DNA of 13,980 bases from an uncultured Lachnospiraceae bacterium (GTDB taxonomy: Bacteria; Bacillota_A; Clostridia; Lachnospirales; Lachnospiraceae): the NCBI GenBank assembly GCA_910585655.1, contig CAJUFW010000055.1:4292-18271 (forward strand), given 5' to 3'. Below the pieces are notes generated by a model, which saw nothing but the letters and a program-made list of their open reading frames with translations, made no database searches and was not told the origin of the DNA. Below are positions 1 to 7,425 of this stretch, in pieces. The first letter of the stretch is position 1, and every line of letters starts with the position of its first letter. Position numbers and translations under genes: made by a program.

Positions 1-37
1 AATGTGACTGGAGTTCAGACGTGTGCTCTTCCGATCT
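1..37. other. Illumina sequencing adapter contamination at contig end
   Basis: Bases 4 to 37 match, from memory, the 34-base Illumina TruSeq indexed (read 2) adapter: GTGACTGGAGTTCAG at the start and GCTCTTCCGATCT at the end. Bases 1 to 3 (AAT) would be the tail of the index barcode that precedes it in the library molecule. Phage sequence therefore begins at base 38. On the minus strand the adapter reads AGATCGGAAGAGC and onwards, and in the frame of the leftmost gene it translates to IGRAHV followed by a stop, a peptide well known as adapter contamination in protein databases. The left edge is thus the end of an untrimmed contig, not a natural gene end. Confidence 0.98.
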
Positions 38-1643
38 TAAAATCTGTAAAATCACTTCCTGCCAGCTCGCGAACCACAATTTCCCCATCAATCTCTCGGT
101 AAAGTAAATTTCTTTCCGTTTCCGATTCGATCCGCAGGATAACAGTTTCTTTGTATGGGGTTACATATAGGATCGGTCTTGCCGGAAACATAAAAGACAC
201 TGTAAATGCCTGTTTGCTTTCCTCACTCCATAGTCCATATACATTTCTTACTCGCAAAGTAAGCACGTAGTTTCCCGCTGGTAAAAATTCCGGTATTTGG
301 TATTGGTTATCATCCATTCCTGGCATTGTCCCAGTTGCATATTTTGTATTGTCTCCTTGCATGATTTTTAGTTCCCAGGCATCCTCTTCTGTTACCCGCC
401 ACGTTACCAGCGGTCGGCAACCTCCGCTTATGCTGGTTATGATTGGTTTGTCTGGTCTGCCGATAGAGTAAAAAGCCGTCCAGTCGCTCCACTCGCTATA
501 CTCGCCGTATTGATTCGCTACTTTTACACGCCACTGGTGATCGCCGCCCTCTAGCAGCCCTGCCCCGATAGTGTGTGTATTGCTGGTTGTCCCCGTCAGC
601 TCTGTTACATCGCTTCCCTTTCTGTATTGTAATATGTATGCGCCTTGCGTTCCCTGATACTGATCAACATACTTCCAGCCAAACATTACTGGATCGGCAG
701 AATTTACCACGTTAACAGGCTTTAACGGTTCTGGTTTATCTGGTGGCGTTGCTCCAATAGTAAACAAAGCTACACTGGAGTATTCAGACGGATCGCCAAA
801 GGAGTTGTATGCCCGTACCCTCCAACGTACCTGCTGCCCCTCGCTAAACGTGTTTGCCGGGATATCACAATAGTTGTCAGAGGTAGTCGCGGATATAGTT
901 TGGCTGGTGGCAAAATTATTCGTCGAATAAATCAGATCATACTTACTTTGTAGCGTTCCTAACTGTTCATCCAGATATGTCCAGGATAGGCGGATTGGAC
1001 CTCTTTTGTTTCGGATACTCCCATTTGGCACAAGATCGGTCGGTGCATTTGGTACAATGGTGTCGTATGTAACAGCCAGACTTGCCGCTCCTAAGTAAAT
1101 CGCATAACCTTGCTGATAACTATTATTACGGTTTACCATGACATAGATCTTTTTATTTTCTGGTATATTATCCGCCGGGATTGTGGTTGACATGGTTCCA
1201 AATAGGTACAAACTGGCATTAAAGGATACCGGAGACTCTGTATCTGTTAGGATAGAGTAGCCATCATATGGATTCTTCATTTCTACTAGCTGCGTATGAG
1301 ACTTGGATGTAAAGTCTGACAAATCATATCTAGTGCTTCTCCATACGTTTATGATATTGGGTGTTTCCCCTAACTCTTCCTTTGTATAAGAAACGCCGTA
1401 CGACTGAATAGAAGTAACCGGAATACTTATCCTTAATCCTGTTACGATCCGATTTTCCGGAATACTGGACAAATCAAATTCATAGATTCCTGCCGATGCT
1501 GTCTCTCTTCTACCAGAAGAGTTCAGATTGCACCCTTCTTTTATCACAATGGTTCCCGTATTCCCCATGACCAGGTTGTTGTATGGTTCGCCACACCAAT
1601 ACCAGGAAGCCCGGCTTTGGTTTATTGTCATTGTCTGCGCCAT
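38..1643 (-). CDS. Tail protein with fibronectin type III repeats (3' end missing)
   Basis: About 535 genuine residues are visible; the gene runs off the contig into adapter, so the true C-terminus is unknown. Residues 1-195 form a beta-rich N-terminal region with a segment around 48-76 (IYEFDLSSIPEN, then alternating hydrophobics) resembling DNRLRE/carbohydrate-binding-like beta sandwiches. Fibronectin type III-like repeats follow at about 197-297, 299-395 and 397-484, each opening with a Pro-rich start (PNAPTDL, PDKPEPL, PDKPIIT) and closing with a W-R-V-R-A-Y-N-type strand; a fourth domain begins near 487. No signal peptide or membrane segment is seen. The ATG lies one base after the tape measure stop, so translation is probably coupled. 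Position and domains suggest a distal tail, baseplate or fibre component that contacts the cell surface. A classical Dit N-terminus is not recognisable. The tail role is well supported; the exact part is not. Confidence 0.75.
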
Positions 1644-1644
1644 G

Positions 1645-3615
1645 CTATCCCATCCTTTCGATTCTCCTGCGATTTTGTGCTATTGTCACTAGATTGGTAT
1701 ACTCTTTTATGCTATCTGTCTGTAGGTTAAAATAGTAGGTATCCCCTCCGGACATCTTTCTGCTTTCGCGATTGGAGTAGATCCGACTGCCGGCAGGTAA
1801 CTCTACCAGTTCCGGACCCGCCTCCCCTACCCAAGCACGACCTCCCCGGAAATCTGGTGTACCAGATGCGTGATAGCTCGGTCCCTTGTTCATGATTGCC
1901 GTAGCCGAATTTACGGAATTGTTGATTTCTCCTGCGGTTTTTCCGATAGAGGCTCCCACTCGCTCAATATCATTTGTTTTTCCTATTAAAATCGCAATAA
2001 TGGCAACTAGGGCAGTAATTGCCACTACAACTGCCATGATTTTCACAAAAATAGAGCCAAATCCTTTTTCTGTAACACTGAAAAATACTTTAAATTTATC
2101 TACTGTCTCTATAATCGTCATAATAATTTTAAAAGCGGCCATCGCCATAGTAACAGCAGCAATAACCTTTACGATTCCCTCTAACTGTTCCACGGACATT
2201 TTATTCAGCGTTTCAAAAACCATCGTTAGGGCGGGAGCCAGAACCAGTCCTAGGTTCATTTTCAAGCCTTTTCCTGCCTGGTCCATCCGGTCAAGGGAGT
2301 TTTGCAGCCGTCCAAGCTTGTTTAGTTCATCCTCTGACATTACGGCTCCTACTCGTTCCGCCTCATCCCCGTATGCTTTTAAAGCGCCACTTCCAGCCTC
2401 AATAAGCGGGTTCAAGTTTTGTGCGCTTTCTCCAAACAACACCATCGCCAGAGAATCCCGCTCCGTCTCACTTCTTACCCTTCCCAGCGCATCCACTACA
2501 TCATAAAATACATCCTCGCTGTTTCGCAAAGCGCCGCTTCCATCCGTAATTCTTACATTTAAACGTTTGTAAGCTTCTGCGGTCTCCTGTGTGCCATCTC
2601 TGGCGCTCCGCATTGTGCCAATCATGCCTTTCATACTGTCCTGTACGGTTTCTACGGATACATCCAACAAATTAGAGGCGTAGTTCATTTTTTGTAGCTG
2701 CTCTGTAGATATCCCAGTAACAGAAGATAATGTAATTAAATCATCCGCCTGCGCAGCAGCTTCTATAGAAAGTTTTGCCAGGCTTGTTACTAACGTTCCA
2801 ACTGCCAAAATTGCTGTTCCGGCTCCCTCGCTGATACCATCAAACTTTTCTGCTAAGGCTTCTACTGCTGGGCTGGTTTCCATCCCGACAGTAGAAGCTA
2901 CTTTCCGGATTGTGTCACCAAACGTTCTCCCTTTTTCCGTCCCGGTTCCCATTTTTTCTGACATTTCTGCCAGCTCATTTGAAGATTGCTCATAGGCTAT
3001 CTGTGCATCCAAAAGCTGCGTTTCTAACCGCTTCAAAGCTTCTTTATTGGTATCCGTTGCCTCCGCTGCTTTCCTGTACTTTTCCCTAGCAATCTCCACC
3101 AGTTCATAATTTTGTTTTACTTTTTGGGATAATAGTTCGTATTGCTCTTCTAAAGCTTCTACGGATTCCCCGTTCAGGCGGTTCCGTTCAGTTGCCAGTT
3201 GCAGCCTTTTATTCAGGATTTCCATATAAGAGCCAAGTTCTTCTGTCCTTTGACCAGATGCGGACATTTTTTCGTCTATTTCTTTCAGTTCGTTTCGAGT
3301 TTTTTCTAAGGCGGTTCTTGCTTTTAATAACTGTGAAACAGCATAATCTATCTTTTTCGCGCTTGCATCTTGGGTTTGTAGGATTTCGTCATATGCTTTT
3401 TCTGCTTGTTTAACAGCTTTTTCCTGCAAAATAAATTTTTGCCGTAGTGTCTCCTGTTTTAACTCCAATTTGCTACTTTCGTCGCCGAAGCTTTTCGCCT
3501 GCTCCGTTGCCAGGCGAAACTCATCATCCAAGAGCCTCAGTTTACGGTTGATTTCTGTTGTGCCGCCCACAAAATTTTTATAATCCAAGCCGATTGTGAT
3601 TGTTTTCCGAAACAT
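1645..3615 (-). CDS. Tail tape measure protein
   Basis: This 656-residue protein sets tail length and is thought to be ejected with the DNA. Residues 20-225 are charged and heptad-rich, predicted long coiled coil. An Ala/Gly-rich region follows, then two hydrophobic segments at about 481-504 and 522-545 that could insert in the host membrane. The C-terminus has the usual tape measure signature, SGTPDFRGG then WVGEAGPELVELPAG (about 584-609). It sits directly after the G/GT chaperone and before the tail tip gene, as in most siphoviruses. It is short for the family: at the usual 0.15 nm per residue it would give a tail of roughly 100 nm (inference). The ATG is 12 bases after the GT stop, with GGCGGTGAAGG upstream as a modest ribosome site. 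No muralytic domain was recognised. Confidence 0.95.
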   Translation of the reverse strand: MFRKTITIGLDYKNFVGGTTEINRKLRLLDDEFRLATEQAKSFGDESSKLELKQETLRQKFILQEKAVKQAEKAYDEILQTQDASAKKIDYAVSQLLKARTALEKTRNELKEIDEKMSASGQRTEELGSYMEILNKRLQLATERNRLNGESVEALEEQYELLSQKVKQNYELVEIAREKYRKAAEATDTNKEALKRLETQLLDAQIAYEQSSNELAEMSEKMGTGTEKGRTFGDTIRKVASTVGMETSPAVEALAEKFDGISEGAGTAILAVGTLVTSLAKLSIEAAAQADDLITLSSVTGISTEQLQKMNYASNLLDVSVETVQDSMKGMIGTMRSARDGTQETAEAYKRLNVRITDGSGALRNSEDVFYDVVDALGRVRSETERDSLAMVLFGESAQNLNPLIEAGSGALKAYGDEAERVGAVMSEDELNKLGRLQNSLDRMDQAGKGLKMNLGLVLAPALTMVFETLNKMSVEQLEGIVKVIAAVTMAMAAFKIIMTIIETVDKFKVFFSVTEKGFGSIFVKIMAVVVAITALVAIIAILIGKTNDIERVGASIGKTAGEINNSVNSATAIMNKGPSYHASGTPDFRGGRAWVGEAGPELVELPAGSRIYSNRESRKMSGGDTYYFNLQTDSIKEYTNLVTIAQNRRRIERMG

Positions 3616-3627
3616 GCCTTCACCGCC

Positions 3628-4205
3628 TTATATCAGGATATCTTTCATGCTGTTTATCTGAATTGGGACAGAAGGAACTTGCCGATAGCCTACATCGCTT
3701 CCTAACGCTTGCAAACCAGCTTCCAGCTCTTTTCCATATTGATTCACCACAAAAAGGATTTGAGATAGGGAAGCTTTCCAGAATTCTTCTGTGTTTCTCT
3801 TATTTTTTATACAATATAAGTAAAAAAGATTGTCCCAGTCTATTTCAACTTCTGAAGAAATTCCATCATCGTTTTTTTTTGCACTTCGTTCAGTTCCGCA
3901 GCCATATCTTGTCCCATACTTTCCGTAAAATCCTCTATGATTCCAGTTACAGTAGCAAGATCCAACATAGAAACAATCGCTCTTGCATCCTCCTGGCTAA
4001 AACCTGCTTCTTGTTCACATGCTCCCATATAAACGATTGCAGTGCATAATTCCGCAGGGCTTTTTGTTTGGAGTAAGCCAGATAAACCGCCTTCTAAATC
4101 TTGCGCGTGAAACAGGGCGGCAGCGTCAAAACGTAACAACAACGTTCTCTCCGGAAATTCCAATTCAATTTCCGTTGCTGGTTGTACCTGATATTTTTTT
4201 CTCAC
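3628..4205 (-). CDS. Tail assembly chaperone GT, -1 frameshift product
   Basis: This is the longer product of the G gene, made if ribosomes slip back one base on the A9 run at 3872-3880. The G frame is read as CAA AAA AAA, i.e. the slippery heptamer A_AAA_AAA, up to Lys111. The -1 frame then continues from 3873 for 81 residues (NDDGISSEVEIDWDN..., ...MKDILI) to a TAA at 3628-3630, giving a 192-residue fusion. The extension has no suitable start codon of its own, fills the gap between G and the tape measure gene exactly, and contains the Trp/Tyr-rich helical stretch with FWKASLSQIL typical of T-domains. In lambda and relatives the GT form bridges the tape measure and tail tube subunits during tail assembly. 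I see no clear downstream pseudoknot, so the slippage rate cannot be guessed. Confidence 0.85.
3840..4205 (-). CDS. Tail assembly chaperone G (unshifted product)
   Basis: This 121-residue acidic, helical protein is encoded between tail tube and tape measure genes, the invariant place of the lambda gpG analogue. It should coat the tape measure protein before the tube polymerises. The start is GTG at 4205; its GTGA overlaps the TGA of the tail tube gene, and an excellent AAGGAGG lies 7 bases upstream. The unshifted frame ends with KTMMEFLQKLK and a TAG shortly after the A9 slippery run, so most product should stop here. Assignment rests on position, size and the frameshift architecture rather than on a recognised motif. 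Confidence 0.87.
   Translation of the reverse strand: MRKKYQVQPATEIELEFPERTLLLRFDAAALFHAQDLEGGLSGLLQTKSPAELCTAIVYMGACEQEAGFSQEDARAIVSMLDLATVTGIIEDFTESMGQDMAAELNEVQKKTMMEFLQKLK
3872..3881 (-). other. Programmed -1 ribosomal frameshift site (A9 run)
   Basis: On the minus strand the sequence is C followed by nine A and then CGATGATGG. The zero frame reads CAA AAA AAA ACG, so tandem lysyl-tRNAs can slip by -1 onto AAA AAA, as at other A_AAA_AAA sites. The -1 frame stays open for 81 codons to 3628, whereas the zero frame ends about 10 codons later at 3840. No convincing stimulatory stem-loop follows within about 40 bases. Functional slippage is inferred from conserved siphovirus architecture. Confidence 0.82.
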
Positions 4206-4798
4206 TCTGTCGCCTCCTTATCAGAAAGATCGGTCGGCACGGTATCCAGAAAAGTTTCTGCCATTTCTTCGGTAAAACTTTCAAAAGCAGTATCACCCAA
4301 TGTCTGGAAATTCCCATCGCTTAGCCGCTTAACACAGGAAATTTTCAAACTATCCGTTGAATAGTTGATGTTCGTTTCCGACTGTTGTGTCGTGTTTCCG
4401 AATGGCTGTGCGGAACATTTCAGTAACCAGCATACTTCTCTTGTAGCTCCTGTCTGTTCTACTTCGTACCCGAAAGCAAATTCTTTTGACTTATCGTTCT
4501 CATTGATTACTAGGATTCCATCTGGTGTAACTCGATGCCCATACAAATCAGCCCGTACTTCAATTGGTACTTTGTTTACATCTACCTGGATATCATATCC
4601 AGTAATCTTACTGTATGATTTCTCTTTTGCTCCATCTCCGTATAAATCTCCCTGTGCAATCGTCGGGGAAATCTGAATCTGCCTGGCTGAAGCAAAACGT
4701 TTCACTTCTCCGTAAACAGTTTTTTCTTCTGTATCTGATATAATCAAAGCGTAAACTAAATTTTTAACGTTTACTCGGTACTCTTTTTTGCTTTTCAT
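4202..4798 (-). CDS. Major tail tube protein (phi13-type)
   Basis: This 198-residue protein polymerises into the hexameric-ring tube of the siphovirus tail. The start chosen is the ATG at 4798 (MKSKKEYRVNVKNLVYALI), not an in-frame ATG nine codons upstream: ATGA overlaps the TGA of the preceding gene, and a purine-rich GGAGAAGGAAAG sits just before it. The middle resembles phi13-family major tail proteins: YGEVKRFASARQIQISP, then LYGDG and a repeated beta pattern around TGYDIQVDVNKVP with DLYGHR following. The acidic C-terminus (EEMAETFLDTVPTD...) is tail-tube-like, and no C-terminal Ig-like decoration domain is present. The downstream neighbour is the G chaperone and the upstream one a tail terminator, which fits well. 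Confidence 0.9.
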   Translation of the reverse strand: MKSKKEYRVNVKNLVYALIISDTEEKTVYGEVKRFASARQIQISPTIAQGDLYGDGAKEKSYSKITGYDIQVDVNKVPIEVRADLYGHRVTPDGILVINENDKSKEFAFGYEVEQTGATREVCWLLKCSAQPFGNTTQQSETNINYSTDSLKISCVKRLSDGNFQTLGDTAFESFTEEMAETFLDTVPTDLSDKEATE

Positions 4799-5130
4799 AG
4801 TCTTTCCTTCTCCTTCCACGCCCAAAAATCAAAGATAGCCTGATATAGCCTCGTATCCGGATCAGTTCCATAACTGATAACAGGCGGCAAATAATTTCTT
4901 TCTATCATCAAGCGAAGCCTTTCTTTTAACTGCTGCCTTTCTTTCTTGCTATATGCCCAGATAATCACCTGAAGAGAATACGCATATTTCTTTGGTATTC
5001 CATCCCCGAATATCGCCGGAAACTCCTCGTAAAGATCCAGTGTTACACAAGGCGGCGTTAAAGTATCACACTCACAGAGTACCGGGATTCCAAGCGCTTC
5101 CTCGATCTGCTTTTTTAACCTATCCTCCAT
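4795..5130 (-). CDS. Tail terminator / tail completion protein
   Basis: This 111-residue protein lies between the gp10-like neck protein and the tail tube gene, where siphoviruses encode the tail terminator that caps the tube and joins it to the head. It opens with a helix (EDRLKKQIEEAL), then beta-strand-like segments (PPCVTLDLYEEF, KYAYSLQVIIWAYSKK), then a long helix (ERQQLKERLRLMIE), consistent with the alpha/beta fold of lambda gpU-like terminators. Its ATG overlaps the end of the previous gene by 11 bases and its stop overlaps the tail tube start. Function is assigned mainly by synteny. Confidence 0.7.
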   Translation of the reverse strand: MEDRLKKQIEEALGIPVLCECDTLTPPCVTLDLYEEFPAIFGDGIPKKYAYSLQVIIWAYSKKERQQLKERLRLMIERNYLPPVISYGTDPDTRLYQAIFDFWAWKEKERL

Positions 5131-5578
5131 GCTCTGACACCCTCTTCAATACCTCGTCTATGATGGTTTCAATTTCATTTCCCGCCTGCCGTAGCGCGAT
5201 ATCCATAAAATGGGTTGCGTGGGTATGTACGCTCCCATCCCGATTCCGTGTTCCATCGTTCAGAAAATGCCATTTATACCCGGTATATTTCCCGCCTTTT
5301 ACGCTGACATAAAAGAGGCCGGACTTGCTTTTCTTTACCGACACTTTTACATCATCGTCCATCTGGATATAGGGGACGGTTTTGTCATAGTTGCGCCGCT
5401 TTTCGGTTTCTTTTTGCGGCATCCGAATCAGGCGGAGCTGCCGGATGACATACTTTTTGATAGCTTCCCCGATCTTTTTCAGCATTTTCTTTTCTTCTTT
5501 TTCCAGCAGATCCGGCATAGCGCCGATCAGTTCTTCGATCTGCTGGAGCTGCTCCGCATAATCCAGTTTTATCTCCAT
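5120..5578 (-). CDS. HK97 gp10-like neck / head-tail joining protein
   Basis: This 152-residue protein has the pattern of the HK97-gp10-like family: an N-terminal helical half (LQQIEELIGAMPDLL... KKIGEAIKKYVI) and a C-terminal half with GYKWHFLNDGT, then RNRDG and HTHATHFMDIALRQA. Proteins of this family sit between head closure and tail terminator genes and act in the neck or tail completion. I prefer the ATG at 5578 to the GTG at 5590 (which would add MGDR): the ATG follows the preceding stop closely and GGGTGATAGG lies upstream, while the GTG has no ribosome site. The start is moderately certain; the gene is solid. Confidence 0.83.
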   Translation of the reverse strand: MEIKLDYAEQLQQIEELIGAMPDLLEKEEKKMLKKIGEAIKKYVIRQLRLIRMPQKETEKRRNYDKTVPYIQMDDDVKVSVKKSKSGLFYVSVKGGKYTGYKWHFLNDGTRNRDGSVHTHATHFMDIALRQAGNEIETIIDEVLKRVSEHGG

Positions 5579-5582
5579 CCTA

Positions 5583-5888
5583 TCACCCACACGTCAGGGA
5601 GATCCGATCCCCGGCAATCTCATACGCCCGGATAATCACTAACTCTTCCCCTTCATACTCCACCGCCGACGGATACATCATGCGACCGGATTTTTCGTCC
5701 CGGATCTTCATTTCCAGGTAATCCATCAGCGGGACGATAAACTCATACCGTACTTTTTGCCCTGCAGCAAAGGCGGCATAAAACTCCGACCGGCTGGCAA
5801 ATTTCCGTTCGCAAAAAACAGCCTTTTTTTCCTTTTGCAAGTCTTTTCCGCTTGCGATTGTGGTTATCAGGATAAGTACATCATTCAT
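5583..5888 (-). CDS. Head closure protein (head-tail adaptor)
   Basis: This 101-residue small beta-rich protein matches phage head-tail joining proteins (SPP1 gp16/HK97 gp7-like). Seen are the early segment with KAVFCERKFASRSEFYAAFAAG, a hydrophobic strand (VRYEFIVPLMDY), and a C-terminal YEGEELVIIRAYEI pattern of the type Y-x-G-x-x-Y-x-I-x-R common in this family. It should plug or seal the portal-connector channel after packaging. Its ATG overlaps the stop of the connector gene as ATGA, indicating coupled translation; a GGAGGA lies some 11 bases upstream. Confidence 0.78.
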   Translation of the reverse strand: MNDVLILITTIASGKDLQKEKKAVFCERKFASRSEFYAAFAAGQKVRYEFIVPLMDYLEMKIRDEKSGRMMYPSAVEYEGEELVIIRAYEIAGDRISLTCG

Positions 5889-6148
5889 ACTTCCATATCC
5901 TCCAGCGTTGATAGCCTTATACTATCCCGTAGCCCTTCGTAGGACGCCCGGAACTGCTCCCCCCGGTCGCAAAAATTAAATTGCCATTTACAATATAGTT
6001 CTACTGCCTTCTGGATGAGCGGGTTCTGAATGTTGATATCAATGCCACACCGCTGCAAATCTGCTTTGGCATAATCAATATTATCCCGGATTTCATCGTT
6101 TAAAGCGTCCGTAGTAATTCTAAGCGCACGTCGGATCGCTTCCTCCAC
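5885..6148 (-). CDS. Head-tail connector protein (gp6-like)
   Basis: This 87-residue, mostly helical protein directly follows the capsid gene. It has a first helix (EEAIRRALRITTDALNDEI), a middle segment (ADLQRCGIDI... NPLIQKAVELYCKW) and the C-terminal YEGLRDSIRL pattern of HK97 gp6/SPP1 gp15-type connectors, which form a ring below the portal. I start it at GTG 6148, because AAGGAGG (6156-6162) lies 7 bases upstream. A longer ORF in this frame begins at 6286 inside the capsid gene, but its extra 46 residues are out-of-frame capsid sequence and two hairpins. The ribosome site can pair with CCTCC upstream, so initiation may be throttled. The stop overlaps the next start. Confidence 0.8.
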   Translation of the reverse strand: MEEAIRRALRITTDALNDEIRDNIDYAKADLQRCGIDINIQNPLIQKAVELYCKWQFNFCDRGEQFRASYEGLRDSIRLSTLEDMEV

Positions 6149-6155
6149 AACTGCG

Positions 6156-6189
6156 CCTCCTTTCCGGAGGGCTCCCGGAAACGGGAGCC
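6156..6189 (-). promoter_or_regulatory. Two adjacent mRNA hairpins between capsid and connector genes
   Basis: In the transcript the first hairpin is GGCUCCCG, loop UUUC, CGGGAGCC (6189-6170), a perfect 8-bp stem. It is followed at once by CCUCC, loop GGAAA, GGAGG (6170-6156), whose 3' arm is the Shine-Dalgarno of the connector gene starting at 6148. Base 6170 is shared, so both cannot form completely at once. No U-tract follows the strong hairpin, so it is not a standard terminator. Likely roles are protecting or processing the 3' end of the capsid message and lowering translation of the connector relative to capsid. Confidence 0.65.
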
Positions 6190-6198
6190 ATATTTCTA

Positions 6199-7425
6199 TC
6201 AGGCTTTTACTGCTGCCGTTCCATATTTCAACAGAGAGTGCGCCTTTTCCGTCATCACAGTTCCATCTACGATTGCATAAGCGCAATAGTCTGCCTCCCT
6301 TTCTTTTACATGCTCCTCTGTACTAAGGCTCATCTGCTTATTTACGTTGGCGATATATCCGTCTAACGGATTACTCATCAAGATTTCCCCGTCCTGCATA
6401 GAATCGTCCTCTTTTACAGACATTCCAAGCACTTTTCCAACGCTTCCATCTGCCACACTACTGACAAACAGCGGTCGATTATTGGTATCCACTACATTAG
6501 CCAACTCGTTCCAGATTGTGTTAGAGTTTGCGTAGATATGCAACCCTGTTCCGTAACCGCTTTTTACTTTGGATCTTGCTTTGGTTAAATCTTTGTAGGA
6601 TAACTTTCCGGCTGTATAAGTCGTTATCTGCGGCGTGTTCTCTTGCTTTTCCAAAGAGGTCACAATACCTAGTGGTTCTGGCGCTTTCCCTGTTACAATA
6701 CCTGTTCCATGCGTTGCACCATATCCCAATGCCGCACCCATTTTTCTAGCCAGCTTCCTCTGGATGTATGGGATAAAATCACCAATTGACATTTCCCGAA
6801 GCTTCCAGCTTACCGTAATTGCCCTTGCCAGTTCGCAACCACTTAATGATAGGGATTCAAAAGTTTCTTTTCCATCTTCCGTTTTTGTGGCTTCCTCATA
6901 CCATTTCGCTTCACTTGATGTTCCTTCTTTTACTACCTTTAGAGTTCCCGTTACATATGTTTTGCTAACGTCATTCCAATATGGATAAAGCTCCCCTACC
7001 ATTTCCCAAATGCCCGCCGCTACTGTTTCCGGGATTACCAGCGGGGTGTTTTTGGTTGTATGGGTATAATCTTCGTTGACTAACTTCATCGCCCGATTCT
7101 GATCTGCTGTCAATGGTTTCCCCATCATGCTTAATGCCCAGGCTTCCTTGTAAACATCCGAAGCAGCAGTAATCTGTTCCCCGCCCCCAATGTTGTCAAT
7201 GACTTCTTCGTTTGGCTTCAACCCTGTCTGGAGGTTGATTGTTCTTACCTCCCCAGCCAGGGCAGCGGCGTTCGCCATAGCAGTACAAATAGCGTCCCAT
7301 TGCGCGTCCAGGTTACGGACTTCCTCCATCGTGGCTTCTGCTGCTACGGTTTCTGCTGCCTCAATCTGGCTCTCTGCCTGTGCCATCAGTTCCCTTCTTC
7401 TTGCTAAATACTCTTCTCTTGTCAT
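6199..7425 (-). CDS. Major capsid protein, HK97 fold
   Basis: This 408-residue protein is the HK97-type capsid subunit. Residues 1 to about 60 are an Ala/Glu-rich helical region (LARRRELMAQAESQIEA...) expected to be the delta-domain internal scaffold, removed by the neighbouring protease. A short linker precedes the mature fold, where PLVIPETVAAGIW, KWYEEATKTEDGKETF and a long spine-helix region can be recognised. Near the C-terminus NPLDGYIANVNKQMSLSTEEH and READYCAYAIVDGTV match the terminal strands of the family. The ATG overlaps the protease stop (ATGA) and is preceded by GGAGGT. I cannot fix the cleavage site or tell whether subunits cross-link. Confidence 0.95.
   Translation of the reverse strand: MTREEYLARRRELMAQAESQIEAAETVAAEATMEEVRNLDAQWDAICTAMANAAALAGEVRTINLQTGLKPNEEVIDNIGGGEQITAASDVYKEAWALSMMGKPLTADQNRAMKLVNEDYTHTTKNTPLVIPETVAAGIWEMVGELYPYWNDVSKTYVTGTLKVVKEGTSSEAKWYEEATKTEDGKETFESLSLSGCELARAITVSWKLREMSIGDFIPYIQRKLARKMGAALGYGATHGTGIVTGKAPEPLGIVTSLEKQENTPQITTYTAGKLSYKDLTKARSKVKSGYGTGLHIYANSNTIWNELANVVDTNNRPLFVSSVADGSVGKVLGMSVKEDDSMQDGEILMSNPLDGYIANVNKQMSLSTEEHVKEREADYCAYAIVDGTVMTEKAHSLLKYGTAAVKA

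Noticed and set aside
1886..2506. 206-codon plus-strand ORF inside the tape measure gene
   Set aside because: It is antisense to a clear gene, with Ser/Thr/Ile-rich shadow composition and no ribosome site or motif.
3600..4049. 149-codon plus-strand ORF over the G/GT region
   Set aside because: It is antisense to the chaperone gene, and the minus-strand -1 frame explains the region better.
6170..6189. Strong hairpin after the capsid gene as a terminator
   Set aside because: No U-tract follows and the downstream genes are essential and lack any visible promoter, so complete termination is unlikely.
6149..6286. 46-residue N-terminal extension of the connector protein
   Set aside because: It would overlap the capsid gene in another frame and cross two hairpins. 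GTG 6148 has a strong ribosome site and yields the normal family length.
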